Assembly (NCBI GenBank): GCA_016295225.1
Contig: JAEDLP010000094.1
Location: 1 to 6,830, forward strand
Direction of reading: 5' to 3'
DNA: 6,830 bases
Origin: Oscillospiraceae bacterium
Lineage (GTDB): Bacteria > Bacillota > Clostridia > Oscillospirales > Oscillospiraceae
Position 1 is the first letter of the stretch, and each line of letters starts with the position of its first letter. Below are positions 1-5,525 of the stretch, in pieces. The position numbers and the translations under genes are program-made. The notes beneath the pieces are model-generated. The model was given only the letters and a program-made list of their open reading frames with translations, had not been told where the DNA came from and did no database searches.

Positions 1-641
1 TTGATGATGAGCTTGAATTGCAGGCCCAGGGTCTCCGCCGCCTTGCGGCAGAGGGTCATGCGGCCCAGGAAGATTTCAAAATAGTCCATGACAGAGCCGT
101 AGCGGGTGTCGATGTGGAGCTTCAGCTTGATGAGGGTCTTGCTCTCGTTGATCTTCAGCTCGGCCTTGGTGACCGAGTAGTTCACCCGGTCGTGGATGTC
201 AAAGTTGGCGGTGTCCCGGTTGCGCACCCGGCTGCGGCGCACGTCGGACTTATCCGCCAGGATGAGGGCGGCGGCCAGGGTGCTCACCGGCTTGCCGGTG
301 CCCTCGTCGTGGTTGCCGATGGCGGTGACGATCTCAGCGATGTCCGCCGCGTCCATGCCCATCCGGTCCAGGATGCGGAAGGCCATCACCGCGCCGCTCT
401 GAGAGTGGTCGATGCGGTTGACCAGGTTACCGATGTCGTGGAGATACCCGGCGATCTGGACCAGCTCCACCTCCCGGGGGGAGTAGCCCAGGGTCTCCAG
501 AATGTACTTGCTGTTGGCGGCCACCAGACCCACGTGGGCAAAGCTGTGCTCGGTGAAGCCCAGGGCGATGAGGGACTCGTCGGCCTTCTGGATATAGGTG
601 CGGATCTGAGGGTCCCGCTTAATATCATGAAATGTGATCAA
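1..641 (-). CDS. HD-domain phosphohydrolase, 3' end cut by window edge
   Basis: Likely a cytoplasmic metal-dependent phosphohydrolase of the HD superfamily; the substrate cannot be told from sequence. The 213 visible codons carry H36, the HD pair H68-D69 in a GYLHDIGN context, H79, H111-D112 (GNHDEGTG) and D130 (LADKSDVRRSR), which fits the H...HD...D metal-ligand pattern. The rest, to LQFKLII at the edge, resembles the C-terminal part of similar clostridial proteins as I recall them, so probably only a few residues are missing. The start is TTG at 641, followed by ITFHDIKRDP. A strong AGAAAGGAG at 657-649 lies 7 nt upstream, and no ATG in this frame gives a full domain. The start sits 17 nt inside the end of the histidine kinase gene, so it is probably translated by coupling in the same operon. 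The link to a two-component system suggests a signalling or stress role, but that is inference. Family call is firm; function is not. Confidence 0.88.
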   Translation of the reverse strand, partial: MITFHDIKRDPQIRTYIQKADESLIALGFTEHSFAHVGLVAANSKYILETLGYSPREVELVQIAGYLHDIGNLVNRIDHSQSGAVMAFRILDRMGMDAADIAEIVTAIGNHDEGTGKPVSTLAAALILADKSDVRRSRVRNRDTANFDIHDRVNYSVTKAELKINESKTLIKLKLHIDTRYGSVMDYFEIFLGRMTLCRKAAETLGLQFKLII

Positions 642-2295
642 GTTCGTTCTCCTTTCTGAAGGTTAAGGTTATGGTTGTGCCGACCCCGGGCTCGCTGTCC
701 AGGCTCAGCTTCGCGTTGTGATATTGGGCCCCGTGCTTGACGATGGAGAGGCCCAGTCCGGTGCCGCCGATGCGGCGGGAGTGGCTCTTGTCCACCCGGT
801 AGAACCGCTCGAAAACCCGTTCCTGCTGGCCCTTGGAGATGCCGATGCCGGTGTCCTCCACCGAGACCACGGCGGTCTCCCGGTCCCCGCTGACCCGGAC
901 GGTGACACGGCCCCCGTCCTTGTTGTATTTGATGGCGTTTTCGCAGAGGTTATAGAGCATCTCGTTGAGAATGCGCCACACGCCCCGGATGATCTCATGG
1001 TCCCCCTCCAGGGACAGGGTCACGTTTTGCCGGGCGGCGGCAGGCCGCAGGCTCTCCAGGATATCCCCGGACAGAGCGTAGAGATCCACCACCTCCGACG
1101 AAACCTCGGGGGCTCCCTCATCCAGCCGGGAGAGCTTCATAATATCGTCCACCAGGGCGATGAGCTGGCCGCACTCCTTGTAAATGTCCCCGGCGAACTC
1201 CTTCATGGTTTCCGGCTCCACCAGGCCCTCCTTCATCAGCTCGGCAAAGCCGGAGATGGCGGTCAGGGGGGTCTTCAGCTCGTGGGACACGTTGGCGGAG
1301 AACTCCCGCCGCAGGTTCTCCCGCTCCTCCCGCTCGGTGACGTCCACAATGAGGATCATGGCCCCGGTCACATGGCCGTTAACCGTGACGGGGTTGGCCA
1401 GAATCTCCACGCTCCGGAAGTCCGCCTGAAAGAGCGCCTCCCCGTGGCGGCCGGCCAGGGCCTTGGCGGCGGCGTCCCAGAGTTCCCCCCGGCAGCGGTT
1501 CTGCCGCAGGGACTCAGGCAGGTTCTCCTCCCCCAGGAAGGCCGCCGCGCTCTGGTTCCCCGAGAGAATGTTGTATTTTCCGTCCAGCAGCAGGACCCCT
1601 TCGCTCATGTTATCAACCAGGGCGGCGAACTCCCGCTGGCGGCGGCGAAGCTCCTCTATCTGCCGGCTGATGGTGTGGTTCTGCTCCCGCAGGCGGCTCA
1701 CCAGGGGCCACAGCTCCTCATAGACCTGATCCCGCCGGGGATCCTCCAGATCCAGGCCGTTGATGGGCTTGATGATCTGCCGGGCCAGCCGGGAGGCCAG
1801 CAGGCCGGACAGGATCATGGTCAGCAGCCCCACCCACAGAATGGGCTGGAGCAGCTGGATGATGCGGGCTCCCAGGGAGACATGGGTGCAGGACACCCGC
1901 AGCACCGTGCCGTCGTCAAGCCGGAGGGCGTAGTACATGGTCTTTTCCAGGAGGGTGTTGGAGATGTGCTGGCTGATCCCCTCCCCTTTTTCCAGGGCCA
2001 GGACGACCTCCTCCCGGTCCAGGTGGTTCTCCATGGCGGCCTCGTCGGCCACGCTGTCATAGAGGACGGAGCCGTCGGCTGCGATCCAGGTCAGCCGCTG
2101 GCCGGCCTCCAGGCCGGTGAAATAGTCGATCCCCATCCGGTCGATGCCCTGGGCCACGTAGGCGGCCTCCTCCTTCATCTGCCCAAAGATCTCCTTCTCG
2201 TTCCGCTCGGTCATCACCGCCACGAACAGGCCGGTGCACAGAACAATGACCGCCAGGCACATGGCCAGGCAGCTGCGAAAGATTTTTCCTGTCAT
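625..2295 (-). CDS. PhoR-like membrane sensor histidine kinase with PAS domain
   Basis: Sensor kinase that autophosphorylates on histidine and passes the phosphate to the response regulator encoded just upstream. The protein has 556 residues. In order: membrane segment about 7-28; extracytoplasmic sensor region about 29-145; second membrane segment about 147-168; short juxtamembrane/HAMP-like linker; helical stretch about 195-222; PAS domain about 222-320 (LVDNMSEGVLLLDGKYNIL); HisKA with acceptor H338 in SANVSHELKTPLTAISG; N box N453 (NLCENAIKYN); G1 box D481-G485 (DTGIGI); F box FERFYRVDKSHSRR; G2 box G511-G515 (GTGLGLSIVKH). All catalytic boxes look intact. The ATG overlaps the regulator's stop as ATGA, with GGAGG at 2306-2302. 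The architecture matches the PhoR/WalK-type kinases. The PhoR label is by resemblance, since no pst or phoU gene is visible and the signal is unknown. Confidence 0.95.
   Translation of the reverse strand: MTGKIFRSCLAMCLAVIVLCTGLFVAVMTERNEKEIFGQMKEEAAYVAQGIDRMGIDYFTGLEAGQRLTWIAADGSVLYDSVADEAAMENHLDREEVVLALEKGEGISQHISNTLLEKTMYYALRLDDGTVLRVSCTHVSLGARIIQLLQPILWVGLLTMILSGLLASRLARQIIKPINGLDLEDPRRDQVYEELWPLVSRLREQNHTISRQIEELRRRQREFAALVDNMSEGVLLLDGKYNILSGNQSAAAFLGEENLPESLRQNRCRGELWDAAAKALAGRHGEALFQADFRSVEILANPVTVNGHVTGAMILIVDVTEREERENLRREFSANVSHELKTPLTAISGFAELMKEGLVEPETMKEFAGDIYKECGQLIALVDDIMKLSRLDEGAPEVSSEVVDLYALSGDILESLRPAAARQNVTLSLEGDHEIIRGVWRILNEMLYNLCENAIKYNKDGGRVTVRVSGDRETAVVSVEDTGIGISKGQQERVFERFYRVDKSHSRRIGGTGLGLSIVKHGAQYHNAKLSLDSEPGVGTTITLTFRKENELDHIS
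649..657 (-). promoter_or_regulatory. Ribosome binding site that fixes the TTG start of the HD-domain gene
   Basis: AGAAAGGAG on the minus strand ends 7 nt before the TTG at 641. It lies inside the last codons of the histidine kinase gene. It is close to the full anti-Shine-Dalgarno complement and supports the rare start codon. Confidence 0.75.
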
Positions 2296-2975
2296 AAGCC
2301 GCCTCCGCTGATTTTGTAGCCCACGCCCCGGACGGTCTCAATATAACTCCCCGCCCGGCCCAGCTTGGTCCGCAGGGTCCGCACGTGGACGTCCAGGGTT
2401 CGGTTCTCCCGGCTGAACTCCTGGCCCCAGACCCCATCCATGATGGCGTCCCGGGTCATGGCCATGCCCTGGTGCTCCAGGAGCAGGCAGAGCAGCTCGA
2501 ATTCCTTGTTGGTCAGGAGGACCTCCTGTCCGGCCACCCGGACGATATGCCGCCGGGGGCTCACAAACAGGTCCCCCAGCTGATAGTCCTCGCTCTCCTG
2601 CTTCTCTCCCGTCCGGCGGAGAACCGCCCGCACCCGGGCCACCAGCTCCATCATGCCGAAGGGCTTGGAGATGAAGTCGTCGGCTCCGCTGTCCAGGCCC
2701 ACCACCCGGTCGTACTCGGTGTTCTTGGCGGTGAGCATGATGACCGGGAGCTTCCTGGTGGCGGCGGAGGAGCGGAGCTTCTGCAGCACGGACAATCCAT
2801 CCTCCTCGGGGAGCATGATGTCCAGCAGAACCAGGGCGGGCCGCTGGCCCTCCATGGCCTTCCAAAAATCCGAAGGACGCTCGAAGCCCTTGGCCTCGTA
2901 CCCCTGGCTGCCCAGGGCGTAGATCACCAGCTTGCGGATGCTGTCGTCGTCCTCCAGCAAATAGATTCGTTCCAT
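2292..2975 (-). CDS. PhoB/OmpR-family response regulator
   Basis: DNA-binding response regulator, the partner of the kinase it overlaps by 4 nt. Numbered from the chosen ATG (227 residues), it has a receiver domain at about 2-117: acidic pocket E8/D9/D10 (LLEDDD), phospho-acceptor D52 (LVLLDIMLPEEDG), T82 (VIMLTAKN) and K104 (ISKPFG). A winged-helix DNA-binding domain follows at about 130-225, with the typical LLTNKEFELLCLLLEH, NRTLDVHVRTLRTKLG and IETVRGVGYKI blocks. An in-frame GTG at 2984 would add three residues (MIR). It falls within the Shine-Dalgarno stretch at 2994-2979, so the ATG at 2975 is preferred. The gene is first in an operon with the kinase and the HD-domain gene. The repeat-bearing promoter upstream suggests autoregulation. 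It is PhoP/PhoB-like by similarity; phosphate control is not shown. Confidence 0.95.
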   Translation of the reverse strand: MERIYLLEDDDSIRKLVIYALGSQGYEAKGFERPSDFWKAMEGQRPALVLLDIMLPEEDGLSVLQKLRSSAATRKLPVIMLTAKNTEYDRVVGLDSGADDFISKPFGMMELVARVRAVLRRTGEKQESEDYQLGDLFVSPRRHIVRVAGQEVLLTNKEFELLCLLLEHQGMAMTRDAIMDGVWGQEFSRENRTLDVHVRTLRTKLGRAGSYIETVRGVGYKISGGGL

Positions 2976-2978
2976 TCG

Positions 2979-2994
2979 GATCACCTCTCCTTTT
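2979..2994 (-). promoter_or_regulatory. Ribosome binding site deciding the response-regulator start
   Basis: AAAAGGAGAGGTGATC closely follows the complement of the 16S rRNA 3' end and ends 3 nt before the ATG at 2975. The alternative GTG at 2984 lies within this stretch, only 2 nt after GGAG, so it is unlikely to be the start. Confidence 0.7.
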
Positions 2995-3012
2995 CCGGGC
3001 TTTTACCTGATC

Positions 3013-3042
3013 TTTACATTCAGTGTAGTCCCCCCATGTAAA
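3013..3042. repeat. Inverted repeat TTTACAT/ATGTAAA in the operon leader
   Basis: A 7-bp arm TTTACAT (3013-3019) and its complement ATGTAAA (3036-3042) are separated by 16 nt. This lies between the predicted transcription start and the ribosome binding site. A related TTTACC (3002-3007) lies 11 bp from TTTACA (3013-3018). It could be a protein site or a weak leader hairpin. The match is short and may be chance. Confidence 0.35.
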
Positions 3043-3058
3043 AAAGAAAACCGCCCTT

Positions 3059-3087
3059 ATATTAAATCTTTGTTAAATCTCTGTCAA
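3059..3087 (-). promoter_or_regulatory. Sigma-A-type promoter of the response regulator-kinase-HD operon
   Basis: On the minus strand, a perfect -35 TTGACA (3087-3082) is followed by a 17-nt spacer and a -10 TAATAT (3064-3059). The predicted start near 3051 gives a leader of about 75 nt before the ATG at 2975. The promoter directly follows the T-rich tail of the upstream gene's terminator, so the operon is probably insulated and starts here. Confidence 0.75.
3062..3083 (+). repeat. 11-bp direct repeat overlapping the promoter, candidate response-regulator operator
   Basis: Read on the plus strand, TTAAATCTTTG (3062-3072) is followed directly by TTAAATCTCTG (3073-3083), with 10 of 11 bases identical. 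On the minus strand the same DNA reads TTGACA, TTAACA, TTAATA, each separated by 5 nt. That matches the Bacillus PhoP-box pattern of TT(A/C/T)A(C/T)A-like hexamers at 11-bp spacing. The repeat covers the spacer and both promoter hexamers. Binding by the adjacent response regulator is inference. Confidence 0.6.
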
Positions 3088-3090
3088 CCC

Positions 3091-3124
3091 GAGAAAAGAG
3101 GCGCGGCCAAAAGCCGCGCCCCTT
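3091..3124 (-). terminator. Intrinsic terminator of the half-receiver regulator gene
   Basis: GGCGCGGC (3100-3107) and GCCGCGCC (3113-3120) form a perfect 8-bp GC stem with a 5-nt loop. Three further pairs (3096-3098 with 3122-3124) follow beyond one mismatch. In the minus-strand transcript the stem is followed by TCTTTTCTC (3099-3091). It lies about 40 nt after the stop codon at 3162 and separates this gene from the two-component operon. Confidence 0.8.
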
Positions 3125-3161
3125 GGGGTTCGATGTTATGAAATCAAGGGGATACGGGCCC

Positions 3162-3740
3162 TTACTTCTTCTGCTGAAGGGCCCCCAGGGTGGTCTCCCC
3201 CCAGGAGTAGTTGGTCATGTACTCCCCCCGAAAGGCGTTCACCGCCCCTTGATCTCCCGCCAGAAAGCGGTAGTAGTCGCAGTCCACCCGGGTAGGGTCC
3301 ACGGCGATCAGGTCCCGCTGCTTGATAACGATGGTGTCCTCCCCCAGCTCCCGGAAGGTGGTCCGCAGGTCGGTGATGAGGCTGCGGAGCTGGCTGCGGA
3401 CGCTCTCCGTGTCCGGCCGGCCCTCCCACAGGACGGAGATAAGCTGCCCCATGGTGCTGCCCGCCCCCCGCCGGTCGATGAGGTAGGCGAAGAGCTCCTT
3501 GGTCCGGCGGCGGCGGAAGTGGACGGGCTTGCCGTCGTAAAACACCTCGAAGTTGCCAAAGGTCTGCACCCGCAGCCGGGGCCGGTCCCTCCGGGCGTTT
3601 CCTTCATCCTCCTCCATCCAGCGGGCCAGCTCCTCCCGGCTGGTGAAGGCGGCAATCTCCGCCCGGGGCTCCGCCCGGCGAATATGGTCGGCCAGGGCCT
3701 CCATGGCCCCGGGATCAGAATCAACAAGAATGACGCGCAA
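3162..3740 (-). CDS. SARP/OmpR-type transcriptional regulator with a truncated receiver domain
   Basis: Probable cytoplasmic transcription factor of 192 residues. Residues 1-45 (RVILVDSDPGAMEALADHI...ELARWMEED) match the first beta-alpha-beta-alpha part of a response-regulator receiver. The chain then passes directly to a DNA-binding domain at about 55-150 (LRVQTFGNFEVFYDGKPV, RRTKELFAYLIDRRG, SQLRSLITDLR). A short tail, CDYYRFLAGD...GEYMTNYSW, resembles the start of the BTAD region in SARP-like regulators of Clostridia. The beta3 acceptor aspartate, the conserved Thr/Ser and the Lys of a full receiver are absent, so phosphorylation control is unlikely. The TTG at 3740 is chosen because it gives a normal receiver N-terminus, has GGGGAGG just upstream, and because the longer ATG at 3776 lies inside the -10 box. 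The gene has its own promoter and terminator. Its targets are unknown; the neighbouring envelope genes or two-component operon are candidates only by position. Confidence 0.85.
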   Translation of the reverse strand: MRVILVDSDPGAMEALADHIRRAEPRAEIAAFTSREELARWMEEDEGNARRDRPRLRVQTFGNFEVFYDGKPVHFRRRRTKELFAYLIDRRGAGSTMGQLISVLWEGRPDTESVRSQLRSLITDLRTTFRELGEDTIVIKQRDLIAVDPTRVDCDYYRFLAGDQGAVNAFRGEYMTNYSWGETTLGALQQKK

Positions 3741-3743
3741 GGT

Positions 3744-3756
3744 CCTCCCCCTCTCC
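3744..3756 (-). promoter_or_regulatory. Ribosome binding site supporting the TTG start of the half-receiver regulator
   Basis: A purine run GGAGAGGGGGAGG ends 3 nt before the TTG at 3740. Its GGAG/GAGGG cores give a workable 6-9 nt spacing. The run is in frame with the upstream ATG, which would translate it as ERGR, more likely leader than protein. Confidence 0.55.
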
Positions 3757-3771
3757 GTGCTTGCTGCCTGT

Positions 3772-3801
3772 ATCATAGCATCTTGGGCAGGGGGATGGCA
3801 A
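3772..3801 (-). promoter_or_regulatory. Promoter of the half-receiver regulator gene
   Basis: On the minus strand, -35 TTGCCA (3801-3796) matches 5 of 6 consensus bases, followed by an 18-nt spacer and -10 TATGAT (3777-3772), also 5 of 6. It starts 9 nt after the stop of the upstream small gene. The implied transcript begins near 3765, leaving a leader of about 25 nt before the TTG. Confidence 0.65.
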
Positions 3802-3810
3802 GAGGGGTTC

Positions 3811-4266
3811 TCAGGTATCGGTCTCGCTGTAGTAGAGCGTCCGGGTCTGGCTGTCGTAAATGGCCAGGACGAAGTTATAGGAATACCGCGCAAAAAGCTC
3901 ACTGTCATCCGTGGGGTCGGTGCTCTGGCTGTGGTAATCCCGGAAGTAGTAATATCCCTCGAACGCCTCCACACCATCCGGGAAAAGGGCAAATTTGTGG
4001 ACAGCGGCCTCCAGATTCTCGGTGAGTGGCATCTCTTTCCAGTCATCGTTTTCCTCCAGTTGTTTGGAGATGTCCTTTTCGAACTTCACCACCATCCAGC
4101 GGTCCCCATCCCCATGGAACCCGCCGTGGGTGTCCTTATCTTCCAGGACCGTACCCGCCCGAAGGTTGATCTGAAGATCCCGCCCTACACGGTCTCTGCT
4201 CCCTCTGTAGTTTCCCAGGACCAGCAGCAGAGTGATCAGCAGCACGCAAAGGATTTTCTTCTTCAT
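3811..4266 (-). CDS. Small exported or membrane-anchored protein of unknown function
   Basis: I do not recognise a named family. The 151-residue product starts with a lysine-rich tip and a hydrophobic segment (residues 2-18, KKKILCVLLITLLLVLG), which is a signal peptide or N-terminal anchor. No clear lipobox follows; C7 lies inside the hydrophobic run. The mature part is acidic and aromatic, with a DTHGGFHGDG motif (45-54), WMVVKF (57-62) and a C-terminal block GYYYFRDYHSQSTDPTDD...YSYNFVLAIYDSQTRTLYYSETDT. From memory, similar proteins with a DTHGGFHGDG motif and a YYFYDRHSESTDPYDD-like block occur in other Firmicutes without known function. The ATG at 4266 is preferred because GGAGG (4278-4274) is 7 nt away; the ATG at 4272 is only 1 nt from it. 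Terminators or promoters on both sides suggest a single-gene unit. Export is predicted, role unknown. Confidence 0.85.
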   Translation of the reverse strand: MKKKILCVLLITLLLVLGNYRGSRDRVGRDLQINLRAGTVLEDKDTHGGFHGDGDRWMVVKFEKDISKQLEENDDWKEMPLTENLEAAVHKFALFPDGVEAFEGYYYFRDYHSQSTDPTDDSELFARYSYNFVLAIYDSQTRTLYYSETDT

Positions 4267-4272
4267 GGTCAT

Positions 4273-4280
4273 CCCTCCTT
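4273..4280 (-). promoter_or_regulatory. Ribosome binding site deciding the start of the small exported protein
   Basis: AAGGAGGG leaves 7 nt from its GGAGG core to the ATG at 4266 but only 1 nt to the ATG at 4272, so the downstream start is favoured. Confidence 0.65.
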
Positions 4281-4287
4281 TTCCTTG

Positions 4288-4319
4288 ATTTTACCGGGAA
4301 ACCATGTCCTGCCTGTCAC
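4288..4319 (-). promoter_or_regulatory. Weak candidate promoter of the small exported-protein gene
   Basis: On the minus strand a TAAAAT (4293-4288, 5 of 6 to the -10 consensus) lies 20 nt after GTGACA (4319-4314, 5 of 6 to -35). The spacer is longer than normal and the leader would be very short. The 116-bp gap holds no better pair, so the true promoter may be unusual or need an activator. Confidence 0.3.
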
Positions 4320-4326
4320 GAATTTC

Positions 4327-4343
4327 TTAAAATTTCATTAAAT
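4327..4343 (+). repeat. TTAAA direct repeat at 11-bp spacing upstream of the small exported-protein gene
   Basis: TTAAAA (4327-4332) and TTAAAT (4338-4343) are 11 bp apart on the plus strand. This is the same core, spacing and orientation relative to the gene as the repeat in the response-regulator promoter. The sequence is A/T-rich, so chance is possible. Confidence 0.3.
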
Positions 4344-4350
4344 ACACCAA

Positions 4351-4378
4351 AGGACCGGGAGGAAATCCTCTCGGTCCT
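4351..4378 (-). terminator. Hairpin terminator after the MBOAT-DHHW pair
   Basis: AGGACCGGGAGG (4351-4362) pairs with CCTCTCGGTCCT (4367-4378) around a 4-nt loop. The stem has 12 positions, with one mismatch in the minus-strand transcript. It lies 10 nt after the DHHW stop codon. The following sequence, TTTGGTGTATTTAAT, is T-rich but not a clean T-run, so termination may be incomplete. Confidence 0.65.
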
Positions 4379-4388
4379 AAAACGTCAT

Positions 4389-5513
4389 TCAGTTCAGCCA
4401 GGCGGAATTGGTGTCGGTCATGAGGTTATCCACCCCGTAGAGATACAGAATCCGGTCCACGCGGTGGGTCTCCATGAACTGGGACAGGGACTCGCGATAG
4501 TACCGCAGGTCCACCAGATACACGGTCTGGTAGCCATCCGCCAGGAAGGTGGAGAAGCAGTGGGCGTAGGAATCCCGGATCACCAGCAGGGCGCCCCCCT
4601 CGGCCTGGGGATTGGAGCTGGCCGCCATGCTGTGGTTGCCGTCCAGGAAGACGGGGTATTTGTCCATGTTCTCCAGGTGGTCCGGGAAGAAGAGGCTGTC
4701 GGACTGGACCCGCTCCTGGCCGTCCCGCAGGGTGACCTGGACCTGGACGCCGCTGTCCCACAGCTCCACCGCGTCGGCGGGGGTGAACCAGTAGCCGCTG
4801 CCCGACCAGGTAGTGCCGTAGAAGCCGTCGCAGGCAGTGACCTGATAGGCGTCCCGAGAGTTGTAGGGCTTGCCGTGGGCGATCTGGAAGTCCTTGTACA
4901 GCAGGTAGTTGCCATAGGAGGTCAGGTGGTGGTCGGTGCGGTAGCACACCTGCCCGGTCTCGGCCCCCTCCTTCAGCGTATCCCGCACGTCGATGAGATT
5001 GGTATGCTGGAGCACCTCGCCGGCCTTCTCATAGAGCAGATCGTCGTGGTATTCCCCGTGGTTGGCGGGGAGGACGTCCTCCATAATATAGCCCGTGGAG
5101 GGCACCATGATGATATCCGCCGTGACCCCGGCCTTGGCCGCGAACTGGTCAAACCGGGTCAGGTTGTCGGTAAAGATCTGCTCGTTGTAGGGCTTGGGGG
5201 CGTTGATCAGATAGTCGTCGGCGCAGTAATAGATATCCTGGGCGGCGTTCCGGCCAGTGAGCAGGGTCCAGTAGGCGTTCACCCCCACAAAGAAGTCACG
5301 GCCGGGGATCTGGTCGGCGGTGAAGGTCTCCAGGTCCTCCTGGAACTCCCCCTCCATCACCGACTGGGCGGTGACCTCCGGGAAGCCGGCCAGGTTGCGC
5401 TTCTCGTTCTCGGAATAGGTCTTGTGGGGCAGCAGGAAGAGGAGCAGGGCCATCACCGCCAGGAAGACCGTAAAGACCAGGGCGGGCAGGGCCTCATAGA
5501 ATTTTTTCATCAT
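4389..5513 (-). CDS. DHHW/AlgX-like SGNH-fold protein, partner of the O-acyltransferase
   Basis: Membrane-anchored extracytoplasmic protein of 374 residues, expected to complete transfer of acyl groups to a surface polymer supplied by the MBOAT protein next door, as AlgJ/AlgX do with AlgI. Residues 8-29 form one membrane segment, followed by the usual region of this family (SENEKRNLAGFPEVT, EDLETFTADQIPGRDFFVGVNAYW). The signature is D194-H195-H196 followed by L197 (YRTDHHLTSYGNYLLY), where the family name implies Trp. The nucleophile block is R313-D-S315-Y (LLVIRDSYAHCFSTFLADGY). D/H and S315 are consistent with a Ser-His-Asp triad. The ATG at 5513 starts 12 nt after the MBOAT stop, with GGGGGAG between; a second ATG at 5510 has slightly better spacing. 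The pair is one operon ending at the hairpin below. Family call is strong; substrate unknown. Confidence 0.88.
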   Translation of the reverse strand: MMKKFYEALPALVFTVFLAVMALLLFLLPHKTYSENEKRNLAGFPEVTAQSVMEGEFQEDLETFTADQIPGRDFFVGVNAYWTLLTGRNAAQDIYYCADDYLINAPKPYNEQIFTDNLTRFDQFAAKAGVTADIIMVPSTGYIMEDVLPANHGEYHDDLLYEKAGEVLQHTNLIDVRDTLKEGAETGQVCYRTDHHLTSYGNYLLYKDFQIAHGKPYNSRDAYQVTACDGFYGTTWSGSGYWFTPADAVELWDSGVQVQVTLRDGQERVQSDSLFFPDHLENMDKYPVFLDGNHSMAASSNPQAEGGALLVIRDSYAHCFSTFLADGYQTVYLVDLRYYRESLSQFMETHRVDRILYLYGVDNLMTDTNSAWLN

Positions 5514-5525
5514 CGTCTCCCCCTC

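Noticed and set aside
18..659. A 213-codon plus-strand open frame at the left edge
   Set aside because: It is antisense to the HD-domain gene, which has conserved metal ligands and a proper ribosome binding site. The plus-strand product shows no motif.
718..2319. A 533-codon open frame on the plus strand opposite the histidine kinase
   Set aside because: The minus strand encodes a kinase with every catalytic motif intact. The plus-strand product is a His/Gln/Gly/Leu-rich chain with no domain, typical of the antisense of GC-rich codons.
625..2975. Naming the two-component pair phoB/phoR or phoP/phoR outright
   Set aside because: Domain layout and operator-like repeats fit, but no phosphate-uptake genes (pst, phoU) are in the window, and related kinases such as WalK share the same architecture.
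3119..3128. Palindrome CCCCTTGGGG next to the terminator
   Set aside because: It is only 4-bp arms with a 2-nt centre, overlapping the longer terminator stem, and needs no separate explanation.
3123..4025. A 300-codon plus-strand open frame
   Set aside because: It crosses a terminator and is antisense to two supported minus-strand genes. Its composition is antisense-like with no recognisable domain.
3741..4046. N-terminal extension of the half-receiver regulator into the neighbouring gene
   Set aside because: The frame is open only by chance. The extension is Arg/Pro/Ser/Thr-rich, overlaps the well-formed small exported-protein gene, and lies upstream of the regulator's own promoter.
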